The position numbers were made by a program, and so were the translations under genes. Shown here piece by piece: positions 25,143-34,012 of a DNA stretch of 64,000 bases. This DNA is from Pelagibius sp040217155. GTDB taxonomy: Bacteria; Pseudomonadota; Alphaproteobacteria; Kiloniellales; Kiloniellaceae. Location of the stretch: the NCBI GenBank assembly GCA_040217155.1, contig JAVJNS010000035.1, forward strand, positions 1-64,000, written 5' to 3'. Every line of letters begins with the position of its first letter. The first letter of the stretch is position 1. Under the pieces are notes generated by a model. The model searched no databases and was not told the DNA's origin. It saw only the letters and a program-made list of their open reading frames with translations.

Positions 25143-26104
25143 TGCTGCTGCGGACCTTCACCGCCAGGTCGGCGCCCGAAGCCATGCAGCAGATCCGCGA
25201 GGTTCTGGGCGAGGAAGCGATCATCCTCTCGACCCAGGACGACGGTGACGGCGTGCGTGTCACCGCCGCCCTGGAAGCAACGGAGCAAAAGGCGACCGAG
25301 GTGCCGGCCAGCGCCGAACTGGAAGCCGCGGACCGCATCGCCGAAGTGCTCGACCACCACCGCGTGCCGCGCGGCCTGGCCGACCGCCTGTTGAATGCCG
25401 CAGCGACCCACGCCACCGAAGACTGGATGATGGCCTTCGCGGCCGCTCTGGACCACGAGCTCGGTTTCCATCCGCTGAGCGACCTCGGACCCGAGCGCCC
25501 GATCATGCTCGTCGGCCCCTCCGGCGCCGGCAAGAGTGTCACCGCTGCGAAACTCTGCGCCTGCGCACGCCTGGCCGAGGCCCGTAGCCTGCTGATCACA
25601 ATGGACGGCGGCAAGGCCGGCGGGCGGGCCCAGGCCGAAACCTTCACCAAGGCCTTGGGCGCGAGACTGATCTGCGCCGATGACGCCGCGAGCGTCGGCC
25701 GCGCGGCGGCGGCGCGGGAAGACGATGAAATCGCCATCATCGATACCGTCGGCTGCAACCCCTTCGACCCGGCCGAGCGGCAAGAACTGAGCGCCGCCGC
25801 ACAGGCCGCAGGCGCCACCATGGTGCTCGTCATGCCCGCCGGCGGCGACGCCGCAGAAGCCGCCGATACCGCCCTCGCCTTCGCCGAAACCGGGACGCGT
25901 TGCATGATTCCGACCCGCCTGGACGCGGCGCGCCGCTTCGGCGGCCTGGTCAGCGCCGCCCATGTCTCCGACCTGCGGCTCCTCGCCGCCGGTGTCTCGC
26001 GCCACATCGGCGGCGGGCTCATCGCCGTCAACCCGGTGTCGCTTGCCCGCCTGCTCGGCACTCGCGGTCCCTTTCAAGCCTCGACCCTCGTCTCCGCGGA
26101 TTAA
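25142..26104 (+). CDS. flhF: FlhF-like SRP-type GTPase
   Basis: A 320-aa protein. The N-terminus MLLRTFTARSAPEAMQQIRE is typical of FlhF. An NG-type GTPase core follows: P-loop GPSGAGKS (about 126-133), MDGGKAGGRAQAETFTKALG, then DTVGCNP and ARRFGGLVSAA. FlhF marks the site and number of flagella, usually at the pole, together with FlhG. The G3 motif reads DTVG, where DTAG is usual. It shares one nucleotide with the flhA stop codon, so translation is probably coupled. Confidence 0.85.
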   Translation: MLLRTFTARSAPEAMQQIREVLGEEAIILSTQDDGDGVRVTAALEATEQKATEVPASAELEAADRIAEVLDHHRVPRGLADRLLNAAATHATEDWMMAFAAALDHELGFHPLSDLGPERPIMLVGPSGAGKSVTAAKLCACARLAEARSLLITMDGGKAGGRAQAETFTKALGARLICADDAASVGRAAAAREDDEIAIIDTVGCNPFDPAERQELSAAAQAAGATMVLVMPAGGDAAEAADTALAFAETGTRCMIPTRLDAARRFGGLVSAAHVSDLRLLAAGVSRHIGGGLIAVNPVSLARLLGTRGPFQASTLVSAD

Positions 26105-26107
26105 CAG

Positions 26108-26899
26108 ATGACCGATGCCATCATGATCGACCCCGAAGCACAGACGCAGCGAAGCTGCGCCAATATGCTGGCCGTTGCCTCCGGCAAGGGCGGCGTTGGC
26201 AAGACCTGGCTGTCCGTCACGCTTTCCCAGGCCCTGGCGCGCGCGGGTAAGCGGACGCTACTGTTCGACGGCGATCTGGGACTGGCCAACGTCGACATTC
26301 AGCTTGGACTGCATCCCAACAACGACCTTGCCGGCGTTCTGGACGGCTCCTATGAATTGAAAGAGGCTGCGGTCACGCATCCCGGCGGCGGCTTCGACGT
26401 CATCGCCGGGCGCTCCGGCACCGGCAGCCTGGCCAATATTCCGGCCGGGCGTCTGAACCAGCTGATGGATGACCTGGCGGCCCTGGCGCCCAGCTATGAC
26501 CGGGTCATCCTCGATCTCGGTGCCGGCCTCGAGCGCACGGTACGCCAGCTGGCCGCCATGGCGCGGACCAGCCTGATCGTCGCTACCGACGAGCCGACGT
26601 CACTGACCGATGCCTATGCCTTCATCAAGCTTGCCCACATGCAAAATTCGGGCAGCGACCTGCGCATCGTCGTCAATATGGCGGCCTCCACCGGCGAAGG
26701 CGAGCGGACCTATGGCACACTGCTCAAGGCCTGCCAGTCCTTCCTCAAGATTTCGCCTCCCCTCGCCGGCATCATCCGCCGCGACAGCAAGGTGAAAGAC
26801 GCCATTCGCCACCAGACCCCGATCCTGACGCGCCACCCCACCTGCCAGGCGGCCGCCGACATCGAGACACTGGTGGCGCGCCTCGACGCCGGGAACTGA
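26108..26899 (+). CDS. flhG: FlhG/FleN-type MinD-like ATPase
   Basis: A 263-aa protein. The deviant Walker A is SGKGGVGKTWLSVTLSQALA (about 25-44), followed by DGDLGLANVDIQLGL, the DLGAGLERTV switch II and VATDEPTSLTDAYAFIKL. FlhG limits flagellar number and opposes FlhF. It lies 3 nt after flhF. The C-terminal amphipathic membrane helix of MinD is not obvious. The ATG at 26108 lacks a clear ribosome binding site, consistent with coupling. Confidence 0.9.
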   Translation: MTDAIMIDPEAQTQRSCANMLAVASGKGGVGKTWLSVTLSQALARAGKRTLLFDGDLGLANVDIQLGLHPNNDLAGVLDGSYELKEAAVTHPGGGFDVIAGRSGTGSLANIPAGRLNQLMDDLAALAPSYDRVILDLGAGLERTVRQLAAMARTSLIVATDEPTSLTDAYAFIKLAHMQNSGSDLRIVVNMAASTGEGERTYGTLLKACQSFLKISPPLAGIIRRDSKVKDAIRHQTPILTRHPTCQAAADIETLVARLDAGN

Positions 26900-26913
26900 G
26901 GCGGGGACGCGGC

Positions 26914-28884
26914 ATGAGCGACGTCATCGCCACACCTGCCGCGGCAACACCGCGTCCAGCCGGATCCGCTGCGGCGGAAACGGCGGTGCGCGTCGTCGAT
27001 CCCTCGCCGGACCTCAATCGGCTGGTCACGGGAGAGAATTTGCGTGGCACCGTGGTCGGCAAGGACGACCAGGGGAACCTTCTGGTACGCACCCGTCTCG
27101 GCGTGCTGCAACTCGCCGCGACCCGATCCTTGCCGGTCGGCACGGAAGTCATACTGCAGGTCCGCAGCGTCGGCCCGCAGGTGCTGCTGAACCTGCTGCC
27201 CCTGGCCGCAGCGGCCGGTGGCGCCGGCGGCCAGGTGGGTCAGGCCGCGCCGCCGCCACCGGGCACTCAAGCCGCGCCTGCCTTGCCGCCCAATCCCCAT
27301 GACCTGGTACAGCGCGGCCAAGTGCTGCGTGCGGTCCTGCACGCCGCGCCGCCGGCGCCGCTGCTGGCCGGCCTGCCGACGGCACAGCCCGGCGCCGAAC
27401 TGCTGGTCCGGATCCTGTCCTTCGGCATCCAAACTCAAGGCAACGCCGCCCCAACTGGCGGGCAAGCTGGCGTCGGGCAGGCTGCCGGCAATCCAGACCC
27501 TGGCACCCTAAACCCCGGCAGCCCAACACCCGGCGGCCCAACATCCGGCACCCCTCTGCCCGGTCGTCAGGCTTCCGCTGGCGGGTCTCTTTCTGCGGGC
27601 GCGAAACCCGGCGCAGCCGGAGCGTCCGGCACCCCGGCCGCCGGCGCCACCACTCCTTCGCCCCACACGGCGTCAAACAACGCGATGTCCGGCGCCGGGC
27701 CAGGCACCGGACCAGGCACCGGCACCAGCGGCGCGCCGTCCTCGGGCCCGAACCCGGGAGCCGTGACGCCCGCGGGGAGCATGACAAAGGCCCCCGGCAA
27801 CGGGCTCGCGGCCGCCCCGGCGGCAAGCGGTTTTCCGGCGGCCAACATCGCGCCGGGACTGCGTCTGGCACCCCAGACACCGGTCGCCAGCAGCGGCCAC
27901 ACCCTGGCCACCGCGCTGCAGTCCGTCTCCGCGGAAGCGGCAATCCGCGCCGCCGGCGCCCTTCCCGGCCCCACGGCCGGCATAGCGCCCGGAACCAGCG
28001 CCGCCTCCGGCACGGCGGCCGGACCCGAGGGAGGCGGTGCAAGCGGGACCAATCTGAGGGTTACCGGCCTGGTCACCGCCACGGCCAGCAACGGGCAGCC
28101 CATTCTCCACACACCGCTCGGCACCGTAACGCTGGATACCCGCGCAAACCTGCCGCTCGGCGCCAGCCTGGCGCTCCAAATCACATTGCCGTCCGTGCAG
28201 GACAGCCTGGCCGGGCAAGCTCTGGCCTCGGCGTGGCCCAGCCTCGACTCCCTGGAAGAAACCCTGTTCCACGGACTGCCCGCCGTACAGATGGATGCAG
28301 TCGCCCGCGCGCTGCCGCAGATCAACCCGCGTCTTGCTTCCGGACTGCTGTTCTTCCTCTCCGCCCTCAACCAGGGCAACCTTCTCGGCTGGATGGCACC
28401 GGCCGCGGCAGCGGCCAGTGAGCGCGCAGAGTCGGGCGAACTCTATGAGCGTCTTGGCCGCGAATTCGTCGGCCTCAACCGCAGCATCGAAACTGCCGCC
28501 GGCGAGTGGCGCTTCGTCAACCTGCCGCTCTGGAGCGAAGCCGGCCTTCGTGAGTTACGGTGTTTCTTTCGCCGCCAGGACCACCACGGAGACAAGGGCG
28601 AGGATGACGGCGATCAAGCCACACGCTTCGTTCTGGAACTGGAACTGAAGCGTCACGGCGAACTGCAACTGGACGGCCTTGTGCGTGCCCGGCGGTTCGA
28701 TCTGATGCTGCGCAGCCGCCGCCCGCTGCCGGCTCTGGTCCGCGGCGACCTGATGGCCTTGTTTGAGGAAGCCAATGCGATCGGCGGCTACAGCGGACAA
28801 CTCGTGTTCCAGGCATCCCGGGACTGGCTGCAGATGATGGCGACACGCTCCGGCGCCTCGCCGCAGGACGGCTTGAGAGTCTAG
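26914..28884 (+). CDS. Second FliK-like / large low-complexity flagellar protein
   Basis: A 656-aa protein. The N-terminal ~100 residues include a small beta-rich part (GTVVGKDDQGNLLVRTRLGV). Then about 270 residues rich in Gly/Pro/Ala/Thr follow (APSSGPNPGAVTPAG type). A second copy of the beta-type segment lies at about 375-430 (LVTATASNGQPILHTPLGTV). The C-terminal ~150 residues (WRFVNLPLWSEAGLRELRCF ... LQLDGLVRARRFDLML) look like the C-terminal domain of FliK-like proteins encoded near flhF/flhG in related bacteria. The role is unknown, probably flagellar. Its stop overlaps the convergent fliJ stop by 4 nt. Confidence 0.65.
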   Translation: MSDVIATPAAATPRPAGSAAAETAVRVVDPSPDLNRLVTGENLRGTVVGKDDQGNLLVRTRLGVLQLAATRSLPVGTEVILQVRSVGPQVLLNLLPLAAAAGGAGGQVGQAAPPPPGTQAAPALPPNPHDLVQRGQVLRAVLHAAPPAPLLAGLPTAQPGAELLVRILSFGIQTQGNAAPTGGQAGVGQAAGNPDPGTLNPGSPTPGGPTSGTPLPGRQASAGGSLSAGAKPGAAGASGTPAAGATTPSPHTASNNAMSGAGPGTGPGTGTSGAPSSGPNPGAVTPAGSMTKAPGNGLAAAPAASGFPAANIAPGLRLAPQTPVASSGHTLATALQSVSAEAAIRAAGALPGPTAGIAPGTSAASGTAAGPEGGGASGTNLRVTGLVTATASNGQPILHTPLGTVTLDTRANLPLGASLALQITLPSVQDSLAGQALASAWPSLDSLEETLFHGLPAVQMDAVARALPQINPRLASGLLFFLSALNQGNLLGWMAPAAAAASERAESGELYERLGREFVGLNRSIETAAGEWRFVNLPLWSEAGLRELRCFFRRQDHHGDKGEDDGDQATRFVLELELKRHGELQLDGLVRARRFDLMLRSRRPLPALVRGDLMALFEEANAIGGYSGQLVFQASRDWLQMMATRSGASPQDGLRV

Positions 28885-29312
28885 CTCGCCGCGCCGCCTG
28901 CCGCCTGTCGGCGGTGCAGATCGATGCTCAACTCATCGGCCGCAGCCTGTTCGCGGCGGTTCCGCTTTACGGCTTCGCGGCGCTGGTGATTGCCGTGCGC
29001 GGTCTCATATTTCTTGAACTCCTGGAAAGCCAGGGAGATTTCCTCGCGCGCCGTGGCGATCGAGCGGTCGATCTCAACGATGGAGTCCTCGATTTTGCGC
29101 CGCCGGTCGATGGTGGCCTTGATGAAGGCGGGCAGCGAAATGCTGGAAACCTGCGCACGCTCGGCTGCCAACTGCTCGCGCGCCAGTTCGGCCTCGAGAG
29201 TCTCGATGTTGCCCAGCAATTTGACCCGGAAGCGCTCCAGTTCGGCAAGCTTCTGGCGCTTTTCATCCAGAGTCCAACGGTGCAGGCGCACCAACTGATC
29301 AAGAGCAGTCAC
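28881..29312 (-). CDS. fliJ: Flagellar export chaperone FliJ
   Basis: A 143-aa, almost wholly helical protein: LDQLVRLHRWTLDEKRQKLA, then a long coiled coil and EFKKYETAHGNHQRREAVKR. FliJ is the central stalk of the FliH-FliI-FliJ ATPase complex and links it to FlhA. The start is GTG at 29312 after AGGAG (10-nt spacing). It lies 71 nt after fliI on the same strand. The C-terminal ~20 residues are basic and Ala-rich. Confidence 0.85.
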   Translation of the reverse strand: MTALDQLVRLHRWTLDEKRQKLAELERFRVKLLGNIETLEAELAREQLAAERAQVSSISLPAFIKATIDRRRKIEDSIVEIDRSIATAREEISLAFQEFKKYETAHGNHQRREAVKRNRREQAAADELSIDLHRRQAAGGAAS

Positions 29313-29383
29313 CGTATTTCAACTCCTACCAAGTACTTTTGTTTCTCTTGGTCCGGACCGGATGCGACCGGCCGGACACTTTT

Positions 29384-30907
29384 TTACCGGCCTGGGCCGG
29401 ACGCCGCGCCCGATGGCTGGTGCAGGTTGAGCGCCGCAGCCATGCGGTCCCGACGCTTCTTGAATTCGCCCTCCGGCGCCGCTGCCGATGGCGGCGGTTC
29501 GGGCGTCGTCACGGGATCTTCCGGAATCGCCGAGCCGCTTTGCGCCGGCGACTCTCCGGGCGGGCCGTCTGCCGGCTCCTGCGCCGGCTCGGATATTCCG
29601 AGCAGCGCGGCGAGTTGGCGGTAGCCTTGCGCCAATGAACTCACTTCATCTTTCCGTTGCCCGAGGAAGTTTTCCAGGGCGGCGTTGTAATGAATCGCCT
29701 CATCCACTGCCGTATCGCTGCCCTGCTTGTAGGCGCCGATGCGGATCAGTTCCGCCATGTTCTCGTAGGTCGACAGCAAACCCCGCGCCCGATCGACCAG
29801 ATTGTTCTCCGCCTCTGAGTTGCAGTCGGGCATGGTGCGCGAAACGCTGCGCAGAAGGTTGATCGCGGGATAGCGGTTGCGCTCCGCCACCGCGCGCTCA
29901 AGCACGATGTGGCCGTCGAGGATGCCGCGCACCGCATCGGCGATGGGCTCGTTGTGGTCATCGCCTTCTACCAGAACCGTGAAGAGCCCGGTCACCGACC
30001 CGTCTTCGACGCCGGGACCGGCGCGCTCCAAAAGGCGCGGCAGCTCCGCGAATACCGAGGGCGTATAGCCCTTGCTGGCCGGCGGCTCCCCCGCCGACAG
30101 GCCGATCTCGCGCAGGGCCATGGCAAAGCGGGTGACGGAATCCATCAGGCAGAGCACGTCACTGCCCCCGTCGCGGAAGAATTCACTCAATGCCATGGTC
30201 AGGTAGGCGGCCTGGCGGCGCATCAGCGGCGGCTCGTCGGAGGTGGCGACCACGACCACCGAGCGAGCCAGGCCCTCCGGCCCCAGATCGTCCTCGAGCC
30301 ATTCCTGTACCTCGCGGCCGCGTTCGCCGATCAGACCGATGACGTTGACGTCGGCGCGGGCATAACGCGCCAGCATGGACAGCAGGACCGACTTGCCGAC
30401 GCCGGAGCCCGCGAAGATCCCCATGCGCTGCCCGTTGCAGCAGGAAAGAAAAGTATTGATGGCGCGCACGCCGAGGTCGATCTTGCCGCCCAGGCGCCGG
30501 CGCGAGTGTGCCGGCGGCGGCGACGCCCGCAGGTTATAGGCCTGCGGCCCGTCCGGCAGCGGGCCTTTGCCGTCGATGGGCTCGCCCAGGGCGTTGACCA
30601 CCCGGCCCAGCCAGGCACGAGACGGCCGCACCAGCGGCTCACTCTCCAGAACCTCCGCCTTGCAGCCGAGGCCGACTCCTTCGAGCGAACCGAAAGGCAG
30701 CAACAACGTACGCCTCTGGCGAAAGCCGATGACCTCGCAGATCACCCGGCGGTTTCCCTGGGCGTGGATCGCGCAGCGCGAGCCGATGGACAGGGCCTGC
30801 TCTAGGCCGGCGACCTCGACCAACATGCCGAGCACGCCGGCAACACGGCCATAGAGGCGGTAATCCGCCAATTGGCCTATTTCTTTAACGAAGGTGGAAA
30901 CAACCAT
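29384..30907 (-). CDS. fliI: Flagellum-specific ATPase FliI
   Basis: A 507-aa protein. Walker A GSGVGKS (about 170), GERGREVQEW, Walker B DVLCLMDSVTRFAMALREIG, GEPPASKGYTPSVFAELPRL and EGDDHNEPIADAVRGILDGH are classic FliI. It energises export at the base of the flagellum. I place the start at the ATG at 30907 (MVVSTFVKEIGQLAD); the frame is open 21 codons further, but that part runs into the ctrA promoter region. A ~73-residue Pro/Glu/Ser-rich tail after LAALLGIS is longer than in most FliI proteins. Confidence 0.95.
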   Translation of the reverse strand: MVVSTFVKEIGQLADYRLYGRVAGVLGMLVEVAGLEQALSIGSRCAIHAQGNRRVICEVIGFRQRRTLLLPFGSLEGVGLGCKAEVLESEPLVRPSRAWLGRVVNALGEPIDGKGPLPDGPQAYNLRASPPPAHSRRRLGGKIDLGVRAINTFLSCCNGQRMGIFAGSGVGKSVLLSMLARYARADVNVIGLIGERGREVQEWLEDDLGPEGLARSVVVVATSDEPPLMRRQAAYLTMALSEFFRDGGSDVLCLMDSVTRFAMALREIGLSAGEPPASKGYTPSVFAELPRLLERAGPGVEDGSVTGLFTVLVEGDDHNEPIADAVRGILDGHIVLERAVAERNRYPAINLLRSVSRTMPDCNSEAENNLVDRARGLLSTYENMAELIRIGAYKQGSDTAVDEAIHYNAALENFLGQRKDEVSSLAQGYRQLAALLGISEPAQEPADGPPGESPAQSGSAIPEDPVTTPEPPPSAAAPEGEFKKRRDRMAAALNLHQPSGAASGPGR

Positions 30908-31052
30908 CCCTGAAACCGCGCGATGCCCCCTGGCTCGTTGACGACGACCCCTGCAAGCAGTCTCGGGCATCCGGCTTAAGGTTGGGTAAAATTGCAGGAA
31001 CCTCCGGGCCGGACGCCCGAAAGATTACTTGCTGATCGACTGCCGGGAATAA

Positions 31053-31099
31053 TTAACCTTGGTAAGAATTTATTAACAATGCTTCGGCAAAATGGTTAA
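31053..31099. promoter_or_regulatory. Phased CtrA-type TTAA half-sites between fliI and ctrA
   Basis: TTAACC (31053), TTAACA (31073) and, on the minus strand, TTAACCAT (31092-31099) are spaced 20 and 23 nt, about two helical turns each. TTAACCAT is the classic half-site of CtrA in Caulobacter. They fit autoregulation of ctrA and shared control of divergent fliI. Full TTAA-N7-TTAA boxes are not present. Confidence 0.5.
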
Positions 31100-31142
31100 T
31101 AATCAAATCCCAGGGGAACTATACAGGCACTAGGTTACCATC

Positions 31143-31862
31143 ATGAGAGTTCTGCTTGTCGAGGACGATACCGCCACTGCCCAAGGCATCGAGATGATGC
31201 TCCGTTCGGAGGGCTATGTGTGCGACACGACCGATATGGGCGAAGATGGCCTTGAAATCGGAAAACTCTACGACTACGACATCATCATTCTTGATCTGAT
31301 GCTGCCCGATATGGACGGCTACGAGGTGCTGCGGCGCCTCAGGGCGGCCCGGGTCAAGACTCCGATCCTGATCCTCTCGGGCCTCAGCGGCCTCGACGAC
31401 AAGATCAAGGGTCTGGGTGTCGGCGCTGACGACTACCTGACGAAGCCATTTGACAAACGCGAGCTGGTCGCCCGTATCCAGGCGATCGTGCGTCGTTCCA
31501 AGGGCCATTCCGATTCGGTGATCGCGACCGGCAAGCTGACGGTCAACCTCGACACACGCACCGTCGAGGTCGAGAGTCAGCCCCTGCATCTCACCGGCAA
31601 GGAATACGGCATTCTGGAACTGCTGTCGCTGCGCAAGGGAACGACCCTGACCAAGGAGATGTTCCTCAACCACCTTTACGGCGGCATGGATGAGCCGGAG
31701 CTGAAGATCATTGACGTCTTCGTCTGCAAGCTCCGCAAGAAGCTGGCGACCGCCACCGGCGGGGACAACTACATCGAGACCGTCTGGGGCCGCGGTTACG
31801 TGCTGCGCGATCCGGTCAGCACTGAAGGCGCGGAACCGCAAAAGCAAGCCGCAAGCGCCTGA
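31143..31862 (+). CDS. ctrA: Cell-cycle response regulator CtrA
   Basis: A 239-aa OmpR/PhoB-type response regulator. The receiver has D8/D9, phospho-acceptor D51 (IIILDLMLPD), LSGLSGLDDKIKGLGVGADD and K in DYLTKPFDK. The winged-helix domain has HLTGKEYGILELLSLRKGTT and NHLYGGMDEPELKIIDVFVC, the CtrA recognition region. CtrA is phosphorylated via CckA and ChpT (chpT is at 44008-44649) and controls flagellar, chemotaxis and cell-cycle genes. The C-terminus ends in ...QAASA rather than the AA end used for ClpXP turnover in Caulobacter. The gene is divergent from fliI. Confidence 0.97.
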   Translation: MRVLLVEDDTATAQGIEMMLRSEGYVCDTTDMGEDGLEIGKLYDYDIIILDLMLPDMDGYEVLRRLRAARVKTPILILSGLSGLDDKIKGLGVGADDYLTKPFDKRELVARIQAIVRRSKGHSDSVIATGKLTVNLDTRTVEVESQPLHLTGKEYGILELLSLRKGTTLTKEMFLNHLYGGMDEPELKIIDVFVCKLRKKLATATGGDNYIETVWGRGYVLRDPVSTEGAEPQKQAASA

Positions 31863-31931
31863 TCCCACGGCGGGTCAGCCCGGCAAGGGTGCCGTCTTAA
31901 AGTCACTTACCGCCGTCTGTTGATTTGCCTG

Positions 31932-31971
31932 AAAAAAAAAGCCGCCACTTCATTGAAGTGGCGGCTTTTTT
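31932..31971. terminator. Bidirectional terminator between ctrA and cheR
   Basis: An 11-bp stem GCCGCCACTTC/GAAGTGGCGGC with a 3-nt loop, flanked by nine A's on one side and six T's on the other. It can stop both ctrA (plus) and cheR (minus) transcripts. Confidence 0.95.
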
Positions 31972-32033
31972 CGTTACTTCTTAATATGGATTCTTAGTTG
32001 ATTTCCGACCCGCCGCTGGCCGGTCTGAACGCC

Positions 32034-32876
32034 CTAACCGGCCTTGCGATCCAAAGAGCTGTTGCTGTCGCTCAGGCGGTAGATGCCACGCTGGCCGGGC
32101 AGCACCTCAAAGGAGTCTGAAATCCCCAGTACGGTCTCCGCACCGCCGAGATAGAGAAAGGCGTCCGCCGACATGATCTGGGAGATCCGTGACAGCACCT
32201 CACCCTTGGTGGACTGATCGAAATAGATCAGCACGTTGCGGCAGAACACCACGTCAAATGTGCCGAGCGGCGCCGGGCTCTCCAGCAGATTGAAGGGACG
32301 GTAGGAGACCATGTTGCGGATCTCGTCGCTGATTCGCCATTTCTCCCCTTCCTGCTTGAAATACTTCATAAGGTAGGTGATCGGCAGTCCGCGTTGCACC
32401 TCGAACTGGGAATAGAGCCCCACCTTCGCCTTGTCGAGAATTTCGGTCGAGAGATCGGTTGCGACGATCTCGACCTTCCAGCCGGCCAGCTTGGCGGACT
32501 CTTCCTTGAGCATCATGGCCAGGGTATAGGGCTCCTGACCGCTGGAGCAGGCAGCGCTCCAAATGCGGATCTGCTTGCGGGCCGCGCGGGCCTCGAGCAT
32601 GTGCGGCAGCACAATATCCTTGAACTGGTCGAAGGGCCGGTTGTCGCGGAAGAAGAACGACTCGTTGGTGGTCATCGCCTCGGTCACGTCAACCACCAGG
32701 CGTTCGTCCTTCTTGGTCCGCAGGTTCGAGATCAAGGTCTCGAAGCCGTCCAGGTCCCACTTCCGCGCGACCGGGTTCAGCCGGCTCTCCAGCAGATACG
32801 CCTTCTCCTGGGTGATCACCAAGCCGGAGCGCTGATACAGCAACTTCGCGATGAATTCGAAATCATTTACATTCAT
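32034..32876 (-). CDS. cheR: Chemotaxis protein methyltransferase CheR
   Basis: A 280-aa CheR. The N-terminal helical domain contains LLYQRSGLVITQEKAYLLES. The SAM-binding domain contains WSAACSSGQEPYTLAMMLKE, NLLESPAPLGTFDVVFCRNV and LIYFDQSTKGEVLSRI. It methylates glutamates of chemoreceptors. It is the last gene of the che operon, and its ATG overlaps the cheB stop (ATGA), indicating coupled translation. The C-terminus is short and no tetratricopeptide extension is present. Confidence 0.96.
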   Translation of the reverse strand: MNVNDFEFIAKLLYQRSGLVITQEKAYLLESRLNPVARKWDLDGFETLISNLRTKKDERLVVDVTEAMTTNESFFFRDNRPFDQFKDIVLPHMLEARAARKQIRIWSAACSSGQEPYTLAMMLKEESAKLAGWKVEIVATDLSTEILDKAKVGLYSQFEVQRGLPITYLMKYFKQEGEKWRISDEIRNMVSYRPFNLLESPAPLGTFDVVFCRNVLIYFDQSTKGEVLSRISQIMSADAFLYLGGAETVLGISDSFEVLPGQRGIYRLSDSNSSLDRKAG

Positions 32877-34012
32877 GCCGCTGACCTCATGACCAACTTG
32901 CGGACATTGGGACCGATCTCCTGGACCGGCAACACAGCCGAACAGAGGCCGCTAGTGGCGACAGCTCCCGGCATTCCCCAAACAACACTGGTGGCCTCGT
33001 CCTGTGCGACGACGGTGCCGCCGGCTTCGACAACCTCCATGGCGCCCAGCCGGCCGTCCGACCCCATCCCGGTGAGGATGATGGTCAGCAGACCGGCACC
33101 GTAGATCTTCGCCAAGCTGCGCAGCATCGGATCGACGGCCGGACGGCAGAAATTCTCCGGCGGGTTCTGATTCAGCCGAATCACGGCTTCGGCTCCCGCA
33201 GCTTCCACCACCATGTGGAAGTTGCCCGGCGCCAGGTAGATCTGACCCGCATTCAACGGTTCTCCGTCCTTCGCCTCGGCGCAGGGCACGCCCGTGGCGC
33301 GCCCGATATGCTCGGCAAGCAGCGTCGTGAAGGTCGCCGGCATGTGCTGGGTAATCAGGATTGGCAGCTTGGTGTGAGGCGCCATGTCCCGGAGCACCTC
33401 CAAGAGAGCCTGCGGTCCACCTGTCGAGCTTCCGATGGCGATGACGCGGGGCGAGGTGTTCGAAGACCTGCGCAGCACAATCTCGCTCTTCTGGGCCGCG
33501 GCGGCTCCTGACGCCTCCCTGGTGGCCAGGCGCGTGACCGCCGGCCGGCCGGCCGGGCGCCCGGCGGCGGCCAGTGCCTTCACCTTCGCGGTCAGTTCGC
33601 GCTGGAATGCATCGGTGGAGGTGAGCTCGCTGGTCGAACTGGGTTTTGGAATATAGTCCGCCGCACCCGCTTGGAGGGCGCGCAGGCTGACTTCGGCATT
33701 CTTGCGGGTCAGCGTCGACGCCATGATCACTTTGATGCCAGGCTTGGCTTCGAGGATCTTGGGGAGCGCTGTAAGCCCATCCATTACCGGCATCTCGATA
33801 TCGAGAACCACGACCTCGATGTCGTGGCGGTCCAACGACTTGATCGCTACTTCGCCATTGCCGACGGAGGCGACCACCTTGATGAGGCGGTCTTTCTCCA
33901 GCGCACGGGTCAGCAGACCACGGATGACCGCCGAATCATCCACCACCATCACCCTGTAGGGATCACCGGCGCTGTCGTCGGTGCCGCTCAGCGCGGACTT
34001 GCTGTCTGGCAT
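32873..34012 (-). CDS. cheB: Chemotaxis methylesterase CheB
   Basis: A 379-aa CheB. The receiver has VMVVDDSAVIRGLL, phospho-Asp in VVVLDIEMPVMDGL and K in YIPKPSS. A linker (about 140-190) and the methylesterase domain follow, with the catalytic triad: Ser in AIGSSTGGPQALLEVL, His in LITQHMPATFT and Asp in GMGSDGRLGAMEV. It removes methyl groups from, and deamidates, receptors in feedback with CheR. The start ATG shares one nucleotide with the cheY stop. Confidence 0.97.
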   Translation of the reverse strand: MPDSKSALSGTDDSAGDPYRVMVVDDSAVIRGLLTRALEKDRLIKVVASVGNGEVAIKSLDRHDIEVVVLDIEMPVMDGLTALPKILEAKPGIKVIMASTLTRKNAEVSLRALQAGAADYIPKPSSTSELTSTDAFQRELTAKVKALAAAGRPAGRPAVTRLATREASGAAAAQKSEIVLRRSSNTSPRVIAIGSSTGGPQALLEVLRDMAPHTKLPILITQHMPATFTTLLAEHIGRATGVPCAEAKDGEPLNAGQIYLAPGNFHMVVEAAGAEAVIRLNQNPPENFCRPAVDPMLRSLAKIYGAGLLTIILTGMGSDGRLGAMEVVEAGGTVVAQDEATSVVWGMPGAVATSGLCSAVLPVQEIGPNVRKLVMRSAA

